Shown piece by piece: positions 45,037-54,870 of a stretch of 64,000 nt of DNA; the first letter of the stretch is position 1; every line of letters starts with the position of its first letter. A model generated the notes under the pieces. The model ran no database searches, was not told where the DNA came from, and worked only from the letters and a program-made list of their open reading frames with translations. Position numbers and translations under genes: made by a program. The stretch comes from Burkholderia ambifaria. Lineage in GTDB: Bacteria; Pseudomonadota; Gammaproteobacteria; Burkholderiales; Burkholderiaceae. The DNA is taken from assembly GCF_001443045.1 (NCBI RefSeq), contig NZ_LKPJ01000001.1, positions 6,997 to 70,996 on the forward strand, written 5' to 3'.

Positions 45037-46443
45037 TCAGTACGCGCGCGGGCGGATCAGCGCTTCAGGCTGCAGCGCTTCGTCCAGTTGCGCGTCGGTC
45101 ATCAGCTGGTGATCCAGCACGACCTCGCGGATCGACTTGCCGCTCTCGTGGGCCTCGGCGGCCACGGCGGTCGCGCGCTTGTAGCCGATGTACGGGTTCA
45201 ACGCAGTTGCAAGCGCGACCGAACGCTCCATCGTTTCGCGCAGCCGCTCGGGGTTCGCGGTGATTCCGCTCACGCAGCGGTCCGCGAGCGTCGTGCACGC
45301 GGCCGTCAGGTGGCTGAAGCTGCGGAACAGCGCGCTCGCGATCACCGGCTCGAATGCGTTGAGCTGGAGCTGTCCGGCCTCGGCGGCGAAGGTCACGGTC
45401 AGGTCGTTGCCGAACACTTCGAACGCGACCTGGTTCACGACTTCCGGAATCACCGGGTTCACCTTGCCCGGCATGATCGACGAGCCGGCCTGCACCGGCG
45501 GCAGGTTGATCTCGCCAAAACCCGCGCGCGGGCCGCTCGACAGCAGCCGCAAGTCGTTGCAGATCTTCGACAGCTTGACCGCGATCCGCTTCAGCACGCC
45601 GGAGATCTGCACGAACGCGCCGCAATCCTGCGTCGCTTCGATCAGGTTCGGCGCGGTGCTCAGGTCGAGGCCGGTAATGCGTTGCAGCGCGGCCAGCGCC
45701 TTCTCCGCGTACTGCGGATGCGCGGTAATGCCGGTGCCGATCGCGGTCGCGCCGAGATTGATCTCGCGCATCAGCCGGCCGGCTTCCTGCAGGCGCGCGA
45801 TGTCTTCCGTCATCATCACCGCGTAGGTCGAGAACTCCTGGCCGAGCGTCATCGGCACGGCGTCCTGCAGTTGCGTGCGGCCGAGCTTCAGGAGGCCCGA
45901 GAACGCATCGGCCTTCTCCGCGAACGCATCGCGCAGGCGCGCCATCGCCTCGAGCAGATGCTCGACCGCGAAGCAGGTCGCGATCCGGATCGCGGTCGGA
46001 TAGACGTCGTTCGTGCTCTGCGCGAGATTGACGTGCTCGTTCGGATGCAGGAATTCGTACTGCCCGCGTGCATGCCCCATGATTTCGAGCGCGCGGTTGC
46101 AGATCACCTCGTTCGCGTTCATGTTGGTCGACGTGCCGGCCCCGCCCTGGATGATGTCGACCACGAAGTGGTCGTGCAGCCGGCCTTCACGGATCTCGAC
46201 ACAGGCGGCGGCGATCGCATCGCGATACGCGGCCGGCAGCAGCCCGAGCTCGCAGTTCGCATCGGCCGCGGCTTCCTTCACGGCCGCGAGCGCCATGACG
46301 AGGTACGGCAGCGACGCGATCGTCCGCCCCGAAATGTCGAAGTTCTCCTTCGCGCGCAGCGTGTGGACGCCGTAGTACGCCGAATCCGGAACGCTTCGTT
46401 TCCCTAAAAGATCCGCTTCGACGCGGAAGCCGTTTTCCGTCAT
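45037..46443 (-). CDS. aspA: Aspartate ammonia-lyase
   Basis: A 468-residue fumarase/aspartase-superfamily enzyme that splits L-aspartate into fumarate and ammonia. The signature loop is [34 protein letters not shown] and [19 protein letters not shown] are the other two conserved regions. It is full length. AGGAGGGG lies four bases before the ATG. A divergent LysR gene starts 154 bases upstream and probably regulates it. Together with asparaginase at 47678 and ansP it degrades asparagine to fumarate. Confidence 0.95.
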   Translation of the reverse strand: MTENGFRVEADLLGKRSVPDSAYYGVHTLRAKENFDISGRTIASLPYLVMALAAVKEAAADANCELGLLPAAYRDAIAAACVEIREGRLHDHFVVDIIQGGAGTSTNMNANEVICNRALEIMGHARGQYEFLHPNEHVNLAQSTNDVYPTAIRIATCFAVEHLLEAMARLRDAFAEKADAFSGLLKLGRTQLQDAVPMTLGQEFSTYAVMMTEDIARLQEAGRLMREINLGATAIGTGITAHPQYAEKALAALQRITGLDLSTAPNLIEATQDCGAFVQISGVLKRIAVKLSKICNDLRLLSSGPRAGFGEINLPPVQAGSSIMPGKVNPVIPEVVNQVAFEVFGNDLTVTFAAEAGQLQLNAFEPVIASALFRSFSHLTAACTTLADRCVSGITANPERLRETMERSVALATALNPYIGYKRATAVAAEAHESGKSIREVVLDHQLMTDAQLDEALQPEALIRPRAY

Positions 46444-46522
46444 GGTGCCCCTCCTGAATTGTCTCGTGCCGCCGCAGGAAACCGGCTGCGTGCGCCGCTT
46501 CCCGGTACGACGGGTCGCATTC

Positions 46523-46551
46523 TATGCCTTTGCATAAAGAAGCTCGCTTCT
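46523..46551. promoter_or_regulatory. Inverted repeats between aspA and the LysR gene
   Basis: TATGC-CTTT-GCATA (46523-46536) and AGAAGC-TC-GCTTCT (46538-46551) stand side by side in the 154-base divergent spacer. They lie 47-75 bases from the LysR start. This is a normal layout for LysR recognition and activation sites. Confidence 0.5.
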
Positions 46552-46597
46552 GTATTATCGAAAGCGGTTTTGCGCGGGACGCAACAGCGAGAGACGA

Positions 46598-47572
46598 ATG
46601 AAAACAATGGCGAGAGACACCGGCATCGATCACCTCGGCGCGATGCGCGCGTTTGTGCGAGTCGTCGAAATGGGAAGCTTTTCCGCGGTCGCCAAGGAGA
46701 TGCACGTGTCGACGTCGACGGTCGCGCGCAAGATCACGGCGATCGAGGATGCGCTCGGCGTCGCGCTGCTGCATCGCTCGACGCACAGCGTGACGCTGAC
46801 CGAGGCCGGCCACATCTACCTGGAACGCGCGGTCACGCTGATCGCCGACCTCGACGACACGCTGCGCGTCGTCGCCGAGCTCAATAGCCAGCCGAGCGGC
46901 CCGCTGAAGCTCACCGCGCCGGTCGCGTTCGGCCGCCGCCATCTCGCGCCGCTGATCGCGCCGTTTCTCGCGCGCTACCCGACGATCCAGCTCGACGTGC
47001 GGCTCACCGACAACCACAACGACCTCGTCGCCGGCGGTTTCGATCTCGACATTCACGAGGGCGAGAACTACCTGGACAACCTGGTCGTCCACCGGCTGTC
47101 GCGCAACGACAGCATTCTGTGCGCGACGCCCGGTTATCTCGACCGCTGCGGGCGCCCCGCGACGCCGGACCACCTGCAGCATCACAACTGCCTGCGCTAC
47201 GTGCATCCCGAAGGCGATCCGCGCTGGGAACTCGTGCGCGGCGACGCGCGGCACAGCGTACTGCCGGCCGGCAACCTCGTCACCGATCATTCGGAGCTGC
47301 TGCTGGATGCGACCTGCGCGGGGCTCGGCATCGCCGAGTTCGAGATCTGGCTGGTGCGCGACCTGCTCGCGAGCGGCCGGCTCGAAGCCGTGCTGCCGCG
47401 CTATCGGCTGCAGAACAAGCTGACGGGCGACTACATCTACATCGCGTATCTGGCGAACCGGCGCAGCTCGGCGAAGCTGCGCGTGCTGAAAGACTTTCTC
47501 GCGGAACATCTCGCGCACATCGGCGAGCTGTCGGAAGTCGAGTTGATGAAGATTCGCGACGCGCTCGCGTAG
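46598..47572 (+). CDS. LysR-family regulator of the Asn/Asp locus
   Basis: A 324-residue LysR regulator. The helix-turn-helix is at about 14-72 (AMRAFVRVVEMGSFSAVAKE, then STSTVARKITAIEDALGV) and the effector domain (GPLKLTAPVAFGRRHLAPLI) follows. It resembles the CrgA/DsdC-like subgroup. It is divergent from aspA and flanked by the asparaginase gene, so asparagine or aspartate is the likely signal. GAGAG lies before the ATG; a second ATG nine bases later is possible. Confidence 0.87.
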   Translation: MKTMARDTGIDHLGAMRAFVRVVEMGSFSAVAKEMHVSTSTVARKITAIEDALGVALLHRSTHSVTLTEAGHIYLERAVTLIADLDDTLRVVAELNSQPSGPLKLTAPVAFGRRHLAPLIAPFLARYPTIQLDVRLTDNHNDLVAGGFDLDIHEGENYLDNLVVHRLSRNDSILCATPGYLDRCGRPATPDHLQHHNCLRYVHPEGDPRWELVRGDARHSVLPAGNLVTDHSELLLDATCAGLGIAEFEIWLVRDLLASGRLEAVLPRYRLQNKLTGDYIYIAYLANRRSSAKLRVLKDFLAEHLAHIGELSEVELMKIRDALA

Positions 47573-47677
47573 CGGCTGCGAGGGCAGCCGCCGCCGCGGT
47601 CACGCCGGTCGGCAATCAGGCGCCGATGCGCGCCGCCCTTGCCGCCACGGCGCACGGCATCGACGCGCTGCCGCCCT

Positions 47678-48742
47678 TCAGGCAGGCTGCAATTCGAACG
47701 GGAATGTCGCGTGCCCGATCTCGACACCCTGCGTGTTCAGCATCCGCGGCCGGTGGAACGCGGCGAGCCGCGCGCGCTGCGCGTCCGTGCCGATCTGCAG
47801 CCGTTCCAGCAGTTCGCTGACCATCATGTACAGCACGTCGATGTTGCCGTCCTCGATCTTCACCGAGATGCCGAGCGCGCCGTCGGCACCGAGCGCCCGC
47901 GTGCGCGCCGACGCGCGTACGCCGATCCCGTAGCACGCATCCGCGCCGAGCTTGCCGACGACCCGCCCTTCGAACGCGTCCATCAGCACCGTGCAGTAGC
48001 GCCCCTCTCCGGCAACCAGCTCCGGATGGGCCGTCATCGCATGATGAATCCGCGCCAGCGCGCGCACGCGATCGGTCGTCGCGGCGCCGCCGGCTTCCAG
48101 CGTATCCGCGCCGTCGGCCAACGATGCGTACAGACGCGCAAGGCGGTCGAGCGGGAACGCCGGTGTCGGCAGGTTGCAGCCGTCGATCGCCCAGTCGACC
48201 TCGTCGTCGCGCAGGCCGCACGCATCGGCGACCACATGCTTGACGCGCACCTGCATCGGATGCTCCGGCAGATGGTAGTCGGCGATCGCGGCGCCGATCG
48301 ACCGCGCGCCGGCCAGCATCCCGACGTGCTTGCCCGAACAGTTGCTGCAGACGCCGGTCGGCGTGTAGTCGCGCTTGATCCACGCCCGGTACACCGCGTC
48401 CGACAGCGGCGCATGGCCGCCGCATCGCAAATCCGACTCCTGCGCATCGACCTTCGCCAGCATCGCCCGCGTGCGCGCGATGTGCCGCTCCTCGCTGCTG
48501 TGCGACGCGCACATCAGCGCGATATCGGCATCGTCGAAGCCGAACTGCTCGGGCGCACCCGTCTCGATCACGGACAGCGCCTGAGCCGGCTTCGCCGCCG
48601 AGCGCGCGAGCGTCGTCCGGAACGGATCGCCGAGCCGGAACAGCAGCTTGCCGCGGGCGTCCACCACCGCCACATCGGCGACGTGCGTGTTCTCGATCGC
48701 ATTGCCGCGGTACGTGACGACCGCTGCGCGTTGGGTGTCCAT
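47678..48742 (-). CDS. Rhizobial-type (asparaginase II family) L-asparaginase
   Basis: A 354-residue protein of the asparaginase II family (pfam06089), known from Rhizobium etli AnsA. Motifs are DPFRTTLARSAAKPAQAL, CASHSSEERHIA, RCGGHAPLSD, NCSGKHVGMLA and DGCNLPTPAFPL. Several conserved Cys and Ser-Lys residues match the family catalytic Ser-Lys tandems. It should hydrolyse L-asparagine to aspartate and ammonia. MDTQRAAV is used as the start because AAGGAG is upstream. It is convergent with the LysR gene. Confidence 0.88.
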   Translation of the reverse strand: MDTQRAAVVTYRGNAIENTHVADVAVVDARGKLLFRLGDPFRTTLARSAAKPAQALSVIETGAPEQFGFDDADIALMCASHSSEERHIARTRAMLAKVDAQESDLRCGGHAPLSDAVYRAWIKRDYTPTGVCSNCSGKHVGMLAGARSIGAAIADYHLPEHPMQVRVKHVVADACGLRDDEVDWAIDGCNLPTPAFPLDRLARLYASLADGADTLEAGGAATTDRVRALARIHHAMTAHPELVAGEGRYCTVLMDAFEGRVVGKLGADACYGIGVRASARTRALGADGALGISVKIEDGNIDVLYMMVSELLERLQIGTDAQRARLAAFHRPRMLNTQGVEIGHATFPFELQPA

Positions 48743-49121
48743 CTTGCTGTCTCCTTCGTCGGGGCCTGATTGCCGGGGCCCGTGCAACCGGTACGGCAGT
48801 GTATCGACTCGCCACCGGGTCGCGCCGGTCGACCGATGGAAAGCGGTATTGCGCCCGATGCAAAGGCGTCGCGCCAATCACGAAAACCCGACGGATTTCG
48901 TACAAAGACCATTCGATCGTTTACATGTTCAGTCATGGTTCGTAGAAGCGCGATCGCTGACGGCACGTGTTCGCCGGTTGCGCGTACCCGAACGCGATCA
49001 CGATCGACGCGGGCCCAGGCAGCCCGGGCGCACCCGCCTGCCGATGGGGACGCGATCGAAGCACACTTTCACGCTATGGCCGCCACCCCGCCCGGCGGTC
49101 GCCCGATCTCCAGCGAATCGA
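48743..49121. other. Intergenic region with promoter of the asparaginase gene
   Basis: About 380 bases. An AT-rich patch at 48890-48940 may hold the asparaginase promoter (minus strand). No gene, terminator or repeat was recognised; frames here are shadows of the neighbours. Confidence 0.45.
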
Positions 49122-50144
49122 CTACGCGTCGATCGCCAGCAGCGCGAACGTCGCGAGCCAGTGCTCGCCCATGTAGTCGCCGGCCACATGCGCGAGCGCG
49201 CTCGCGAGATGCCGGTCGGCCGCATCGAGCAGCTTCGCGCGCCGCGCATCGCCTTCCGGCAGCGCGCCGGCCAGCGAGCGCTGACACCACGCGCGGCTCA
49301 GATTCAACCCGTCCAGATGCGCGATCTTGCCGTCGCTGCGATCGCTGACCGTCGCCGGCACGAACAGCGTCGCCGGCTCGCCGCGCGCGAGATCCGGCAG
49401 GAAGCGCGCGAACCAGCCGTCGAATTCGCCGGCCGGCAGCACGCGCCGCATCAGCTCCGCCTCCATCAGCGCGGGCGACAGGAACTCGTCGCCCGACGGC
49501 TCCCACGCCTGGCACGCGACATCGTTCAGGTGCCAGCGCTTTGCCGTATCGACGACCAGCGCCGCGAGCCCGTCGCGCTGCGTCGCGCGCGCGAAGTCGA
49601 GCGTGAGCGCAAGCGCGAACGCGGTGTTGAAGTGCGTGCCGACGCGCAGCGGATAGGTCGCCTTCGGCAGGAAGGTCTCGAAGCGCGCGACGAACAGGTC
49701 GGTGAGCGGCGCCATCGACTTCGCCCAGCGGGCGGCCTGCGGCGCCACGCCCTTCAGCGCGAGCCGTTCCAGCTGCGCGGACAGCGCAAGCAGCCACGCC
49801 CATCCGTAAGGCCGCTCGAAGCCGCTGTTGTGCGGCAGCGCGAGATACGCGCGTTCGCCGGCGACGTTCAAGTCGGTGAAGTGCGCGTCGACGACGGCGA
49901 TGATCCGTTCGGCCTCCGGCAGCGCCGGATGGCGTTCGAGCACACGCAGCACGAGCCAGTAGCCGTGCACGCACGAATGCCAGTCGTAGCTGCCGTAGAA
50001 GATCGGGTGCAGCGCGCGCGGCCCCTGCACGTCGTGCGGGCCTTCGAGCGAATGCGTGAGCTTGTTCGGATATTCGCGGGTCAGGTGCGCGAGCGCGAGC
50101 GACGCGAATTTCGATGCGAGTTCGGGAGTCAGTCGGTCGGTCAT
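49122..50144 (-). CDS. DUF2891 family protein
   Basis: A 340-residue soluble protein of the DUF2891 family: HPIFYGSYDWHSCVHGYWLV is its opening motif, with NSGFERPYGWAWLL, GTHFNTAFALAL and WCQRSLAGALPE following. The Trp/His-rich helical repeats resemble an (alpha/alpha) toroid, as in some glycosidases, but the activity is unknown. It follows the DUF979 gene by about 15 bases in the same operon and may process the transported compound. ATGs at 50150 and 50144 are possible; the second has better GAG spacing. Confidence 0.82.
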   Translation of the reverse strand: MTDRLTPELASKFASLALAHLTREYPNKLTHSLEGPHDVQGPRALHPIFYGSYDWHSCVHGYWLVLRVLERHPALPEAERIIAVVDAHFTDLNVAGERAYLALPHNSGFERPYGWAWLLALSAQLERLALKGVAPQAARWAKSMAPLTDLFVARFETFLPKATYPLRVGTHFNTAFALALTLDFARATQRDGLAALVVDTAKRWHLNDVACQAWEPSGDEFLSPALMEAELMRRVLPAGEFDGWFARFLPDLARGEPATLFVPATVSDRSDGKIAHLDGLNLSRAWCQRSLAGALPEGDARRAKLLDAADRHLASALAHVAGDYMGEHWLATFALLAIDA

Positions 50145-50159
50145 GGGCATCTCATCTCG

Positions 50160-51110
50160 TCAGAAGCGGAATACGAACGCGTACATCAGCAGCGTGTTCA
50201 CGGCCAGCAGCAGCAGGGCGGTCGGCCACTGCGCCTTGATCACGCCGTTCTTGTCCTTCAGTTCGAGCAGCGCCGCGGGGACGATGTTGAAGTTCGCGGC
50301 CATCGGCGTCATCAGCGTACCGCAGAAGCCGCTCAGCATCCCGATCGCGCCGAGGATCGCCGGGTTGCCGTGAAATTGATGGACGATCAGCGGCAGGCCG
50401 ATGCCGGCCGTCATCACGGGGAACGCGGCGAACCCGTTGCCCATGATCATCGTGAACAGCGCCATGCCGACCGTATAGGCGGCAACGACCGCGAACGGCG
50501 AGTCGATCGGCACCCAGTCCTTCACGAGCCCCGATACCACGCCGCCGACGCCCGCGACCGCGAACAGCGCGCCGAGCGCCGCGAGCATCTGCGGCAGGAT
50601 CGCGGCCCAGCCGACCGCGTCCATCGTGTGGCGCGCCTCCTTCAGCGCGTGCACGGGCGAATCGCGCAACATCGCGAGCGCGACGGCGAACGCGACGAGC
50701 GTGCCGAGCACGAGCGAGATCAGCGTCACGCTCTTCGGATCGACGAACGGCACGCGCTTCAGCGCGAACGTGCCGATCAGCGTGACGACGGGAATCAGCA
50801 GCGCCGGCAGGAACAGCCGGTTGCCGAAGCGCAGCGCCTTCGCGTCGCGCCGCGCGGCCGCCGCAACGCCTGCTTCATCCGACTTGCCGCGTCCGAGCTT
50901 GCCCGAGCCCGCGATCAGCGCGAGCGCGATCGCGAGGCAGCCCGTCACGAAATGCGGCAGCAGCGCGCCGAACAGGAACGTGAGCGCGTAGATCGCCCAG
51001 AACGCGAAATTGACGACGCGGCGCGGATTCGTGCGGTCGGTCAGGTTGAAGCACGCGAACGCGGCGAACATCAGCCCGGCGAGCGTATAGAGCGGTTCGA
51101 GGCCGATCAT
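50160..51110 (-). CDS. 5-oxoproline transporter, DUF979-family subunit
   Basis: A 316-residue membrane protein of the DUF979 family with about eight or nine transmembrane segments (IGLEPLYTLAGLMFAAFACF, VAAYTVGMALFTMIMGNGFA, GFCGTLMTPMAANFNIVPAA). DUF969 and DUF979 proteins occur as pairs and are annotated as subunits of a 5-oxoproline transporter because they cluster with 5-oxoprolinase genes. No pxpABC genes are in this window. The ATG overlaps the DUF969 stop (ATGA). Confidence 0.88.
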   Translation of the reverse strand: MIGLEPLYTLAGLMFAAFACFNLTDRTNPRRVVNFAFWAIYALTFLFGALLPHFVTGCLAIALALIAGSGKLGRGKSDEAGVAAAARRDAKALRFGNRLFLPALLIPVVTLIGTFALKRVPFVDPKSVTLISLVLGTLVAFAVALAMLRDSPVHALKEARHTMDAVGWAAILPQMLAALGALFAVAGVGGVVSGLVKDWVPIDSPFAVVAAYTVGMALFTMIMGNGFAAFPVMTAGIGLPLIVHQFHGNPAILGAIGMLSGFCGTLMTPMAANFNIVPAALLELKDKNGVIKAQWPTALLLLAVNTLLMYAFVFRF

Positions 51111-51796
51111 CGCGCGCCCTCCCGCCCGAAGGCGCCGAAGCCGCGCGACAGCCGGCGGTCGAGCAGCGCGAGCCGCGTGCAGTGGATCAGCAGCGCGGCG
51201 ATCGCGGTCGGGATCGCCCAGACCGACAGGTGCAGCGGCTCGATCGCGATCCCGTTCTGTTCGAGAAAGCCCTTGATCAGCAGGATCGACTGGATCGCGA
51301 TGAAGATGTCCTCGCCGAAGAACACGGCGACGTTGTCGGCGGCCGACGCGTGCGCGCGGATCTGCTGGCGCACCGACTCGGGCAGGTCGCCGTGCTGGCT
51401 GACGGCCGCGGCCTCGGCCATCGGCGCGATCAGCGGCCGCACCATCTGCGCGTGTCCGCCGAGCGACGTGAGGCCGAGCGCGGCGCTCACCTGGCGCAGC
51501 ACGAAATACAGCATCAGCACGCGGCCGGTGGTCGCCGCGTGCACGCGCGAGATCATCCGCTTCGCCTGTTCCTTGAGGCCGTTGCGCTCGAGCAGCGCGA
51601 TCACCGGCAGCGTCAGCCAGATCAGCCCCATGTAGCGGTTGTCGGTGAACGCCTTGCCGAATGCGCTCACGATGTCGACGAGATTCATCCCGCCCGCCAG
51701 CCCCGTCGCGAGGCCCGCGATCGTGACCACCAGCAGCGCATTGAAGCGCAGCGCGAAACCGATCACGACGATCGGCACCCCAATCAGCACCAGCAT
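51107..51796 (-). CDS. 5-oxoproline transporter, DUF969-family subunit
   Basis: A 229-residue DUF969 membrane protein: MLVLIGVPIVVIGFALRFNA, NRYMGLIWLTLPVIALLERN and SLGGHAQMVRPLIAPMAEAA. It is paired with DUF979 by a four-base overlap. AAGGAGG precedes the ATG. As first gene of the operon its promoter lies in 51797-52088, where the plus strand carries an AT-rich patch at about 51870-51920. Substrate is inferred from family naming only. Confidence 0.88.
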   Translation of the reverse strand: MLVLIGVPIVVIGFALRFNALLVVTIAGLATGLAGGMNLVDIVSAFGKAFTDNRYMGLIWLTLPVIALLERNGLKEQAKRMISRVHAATTGRVLMLYFVLRQVSAALGLTSLGGHAQMVRPLIAPMAEAAAVSQHGDLPESVRQQIRAHASAADNVAVFFGEDIFIAIQSILLIKGFLEQNGIAIEPLHLSVWAIPTAIAALLIHCTRLALLDRRLSRGFGAFGREGAR

Positions 51797-52088
51797 TGCC
51801 CCTCCTTGTGTCGGATGTGCGGCGTCGCGAAGACGCGCCGCCTGCCCGGTTTCGACCGGGTTCAGGCCGCAAAATCTAACACGAGACTTTATCGATAAAA
51901 AGTCGATAATTTGAAGCTTCGGGTAAACGTTGAAACCGGTACTACGTTGCGCCGGCCGTGTGTCCGTGGTGTTTCTTCGATGTCGAACCGGCGCGGTCCG
52001 CGGCGTGCGCCCCGCTCCCGCCACGCATGGCGGAGCGCCGGTGCGCCGACTAAACTGGAAGGCATCGGCAACGTTCGGGAGAGCCGCC

Positions 52089-52313
52089 ATGATTGACGTA
52101 TTCCAGACCATCGGCAGCCGCGCGTTCTCCGCTCATCTGGCGAAGGACGGGATGGTGACGCTGATGGAGCAACGCCAGGAAGTCGACCGCGTGACGCTCG
52201 CGACCGCCTATGCCGCGCTCGTCGAGGAATCGGAGCAGGAAACCGATCTGCTCGACGCGACTGTCGAAGGGATGATGCGCGCGCTGATCCAGGGGTACGC
52301 GCGCAGCCATTGA
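52089..52313 (+). CDS. Small helical protein of unknown function
   Basis: A 74-residue acidic protein: MIDVFQTIGSRAFSAHLAKD, then a likely coiled or helical bundle with LVEESEQETDLLDATVEGMM. GGGAGA stands six bases before the ATG. No family recognised. It is the nearest upstream gene to wspF but 388 bases away, and is divergent from the DUF969 operon. Confidence 0.6.
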   Translation: MIDVFQTIGSRAFSAHLAKDGMVTLMEQRQEVDRVTLATAYAALVEESEQETDLLDATVEGMMRALIQGYARSH

Positions 52314-52701
52314 ACGACTGAACGCGTGCCTGCCGTCGTACGGCCGGCACGCAAGCGCCGCGCACGCGCCCCCGGGCGCTCGTCCCTTCCTGTCGAAACG
52401 AACGCACCGGCATGGCGCGCCGGCGGCTTTTTCCGCACCGCCGCATGGCCGCGTGCGCGGTTTTTCGCCGCGCGGACGGCAAGAATGCCGCCCGGCCATC
52501 GAAGAAAGGGGCGGAAACGACACGATGCGCAATTTTTTCGATTGCCGCCGCTCGCGCCGCATGACAGCATGCGGGCGTCGCCAATCGAAAAGAATTCCGT
52601 GCCGTCCCGGCCGCCGATGCCATTCGGCGGCGCCGCCCGGCACTGCCTTCCATGAACCCGGCCCACCTCCAACACTACGAACCGACCGGAGTATCCCGCT
52701 T
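52314..52701. other. Intergenic region upstream of wspF
   Basis: About 390 bases. A T/A-rich stretch near 52530-52560 may be the promoter for wspF. Frames here lack ribosome sites. There is no visible remnant of other Wsp genes. Confidence 0.5.
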
Positions 52702-53706
52702 GTGAACATCGGCATCGTCAACGACCTCCCGCTTGCCGTCGAGGCGATGCGCCGTGTGATCGCGCGCCGGCCCGAGCACCGCGTGCTGTGGGTCGCGACC
52801 GACGGCGCGCAGGCCGTCGAACTGTGCGCCGCGCAACCGCCCGACGTCGTGCTGATGGACCTGATCATGCCGAAGTTCGACGGGATCGAGGCAACGCGGC
52901 GGATCATGCGTTCGAGCCGCCCGTGCGCGATCCTGATCGTGACGAGCTGCATCGGCATGAACGCATGGCGCGTGTTCGAAGCGATGGGCGCCGGCGCGCT
53001 CGACGCGGTCGACACGCCGCGCCTCGGCGAAGGCGAAGCAGGCGACACCGCCCGGCTGCTGCTCGCGAAGATCGACCAGATCGGCCGGCTGCTCGAGGCG
53101 CCCGGCGGCATGCGCGCGGCCGGCACGACTGCACGCGCGGGCGGCGGCCCGCTGATCGCGATCGGCGCGTCTGCCGGCGGCCCCGGCGCGCTCGCGTCGA
53201 TCCTCGGCAGCCTGCCGGCCGACTTCAGCGCGCCGATCGTGATCGTCCAGCACGTCGATCGCGCATTCGCCGAAGGCATGGCGCAATGGCTCGACGGCCA
53301 GACGCCGCTGAGCGTGCGCGTCGCGCGCGAAGGCGACCGTCCGCAGCCGGGCGTCGCGCTGCTCGCGGCGACCGACGATCACCTGCGCATCACGCGCGCC
53401 GGCACGCTCGAATACACGCGCGAGCCGGCCGCCACGCCGTACCGGCCGTCGGTCGACGTGTTCTTCAACAGCCTGACCGAGCACTGGCCGGGCCGCGTGA
53501 TCGGCGTGCTGCTGACCGGCATGGGACGCGACGGCGCGATCGGCCTGAAGGCCCTGCGGATGAAGGGCTACCACACGATCGCGCAGGACGAGGCGACCAG
53601 CGCCGTCTACGGGATGCCGAAAGCCGCCGCGACGCTCGGCGCGGCACGCGCGATCCTGCCGCTCGAGCGCATCGCGGGCGAACTGGCGGCGCTCGCACGG
53701 ATCTGA
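52702..53706 (+). CDS. wspF: WspF/CheB-type methylesterase
   Basis: A 334-residue CheB-family protein that starts at GTG (VNIGIVNDLPLAVEAMRRVI). The receiver has phospho-D53 in VVLMDLIMPKFDG. The methylesterase domain has the triad S157 in GASAGGPGAL, H184 in QHVD and D277 in GMGRDGA. The N-terminus and FEAMGAGALDAVDTP match Wsp-type WspF rather than flagellar CheB. WspF demethylates the WspA receptor and turns the Wsp system down. Here wspR follows after 59 bases, but wspABCDE are absent from the window. Confidence 0.9.
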   Translation: MNIGIVNDLPLAVEAMRRVIARRPEHRVLWVATDGAQAVELCAAQPPDVVLMDLIMPKFDGIEATRRIMRSSRPCAILIVTSCIGMNAWRVFEAMGAGALDAVDTPRLGEGEAGDTARLLLAKIDQIGRLLEAPGGMRAAGTTARAGGGPLIAIGASAGGPGALASILGSLPADFSAPIVIVQHVDRAFAEGMAQWLDGQTPLSVRVAREGDRPQPGVALLAATDDHLRITRAGTLEYTREPAATPYRPSVDVFFNSLTEHWPGRVIGVLLTGMGRDGAIGLKALRMKGYHTIAQDEATSAVYGMPKAAATLGAARAILPLERIAGELAALARI

Positions 53707-53765
53707 CCCAGCCCGATGAAACCCCGTTACACCCCTCGCAGCCATGGCGCAACCTGGCATCAATC

Positions 53766-54866
53766 ATGACTAGCGATCTCACCCGGCCGCCCGGCGGCCT
53801 GCATGCGGCGTTCGACGCCGCACACGTCCGGCCCACGCCGCACGCCGACGCCCCCGCGATGGTCCTGCTGGTCGACGACCAGACGATCGTCGCGGAAGCC
53901 GTCCGGCGCGCGCTCGTCGACGAAGACGGCATCGACTTCCACTACTGTCCGCGCTCGGACGACGCGCTGGCAACCGCGATCGAGACGCGGCCGACCGTCA
54001 TCCTGCAGGATCTCGTGATGCCCGGCACCGACGGGCTGAGCCTCGTGAAGACGTACCGCGCCAATCCGGCGACGCGCGACGTGCCGATCATCGTGCTGTC
54101 GACGCAGGAGGAGCCGGTGATCAAGAGCGCCGCATTCGCGGCCGGCGCGAACGACTACCTCGTGAAACTGCCCGACCGCATCGAACTGGTCGCGCGGATC
54201 CGCTATCACTCGCGCTCGTACATGAACCTGCTGCAGCGCGACGAGGCCTATCGCGCGCTGCGGCAATCGCAGCAGCAACTGCTCGAAGCCAATCTCGAAC
54301 TGCGGCGCCTCACGCATTCGGACGGCCTGACCGGGCTGTCGAACCGGCGCTATCTCGACGAATACCTGGCCGCCGAGTGGCGGCGCGCCACGCGCGAGCG
54401 CAGCGAGCTGTCGCTGCTGATGATCGACGTCGACAACTTCAAGCTGTACAACGACACGTACGGCCACGTGTCGGGCGACAGCGTGCTCAAGCAGGTCGCG
54501 GCGACCATCGAGCGCTGTCTCGGGCAGTCCGGCGATCTCGCCGCGCGTTTCGGCGGCGAGGAGTTCGCCGTCGTGATGCCGACCACGTCGCCGGGCGCCG
54601 CGCGGCTGCTCGGCGAGAAGATCCGCCTCGCGATCGAGACGCTGCGGCTCGAGCACATGCACTCGTCGACCGGTCGCTACGTGACGATCAGCATCGGCGG
54701 CGCGAGCATCGTGCCGGCCCACGGCCTGCCGACGACATCGCTGATCGAGGCGGCCGATCGTGCGCTGTATCGCGCGAAGCACGACGGCAAGAATCGTGTC
54801 GAGATCGATGCGCCGCCCGCGCCAACCGTCCCGCCCGCCCCGCCGGCCGGCGGCGGTTTCGCCTGA
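53766..54866 (+). CDS. wspR: WspR-type response regulator diguanylate cyclase
   Basis: A 366-residue protein: receiver with phospho-D82 in VILQDLVMPGTDG, a coiled-coil linker (YRALRQSQQQLLEANLELRR), then a GGDEF domain with active site GGEEF at 263-267. It makes c-di-GMP from two GTP when phosphorylated. The inhibitory I-site, normally RxxD six residues before the GG, reads QSGD (254-257), so its Arg is lost. It directly follows wspF. Its product may act on PgaC/PgaD. A Pro/Ala tail ends the protein. Confidence 0.92.
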   Translation: MTSDLTRPPGGLHAAFDAAHVRPTPHADAPAMVLLVDDQTIVAEAVRRALVDEDGIDFHYCPRSDDALATAIETRPTVILQDLVMPGTDGLSLVKTYRANPATRDVPIIVLSTQEEPVIKSAAFAAGANDYLVKLPDRIELVARIRYHSRSYMNLLQRDEAYRALRQSQQQLLEANLELRRLTHSDGLTGLSNRRYLDEYLAAEWRRATRERSELSLLMIDVDNFKLYNDTYGHVSGDSVLKQVAATIERCLGQSGDLAARFGGEEFAVVMPTTSPGAARLLGEKIRLAIETLRLEHMHSSTGRYVTISIGGASIVPAHGLPTTSLIEAADRALYRAKHDGKNRVEIDAPPAPTVPPAPPAGGGFA

Positions 54867-54870
54867 GCGT

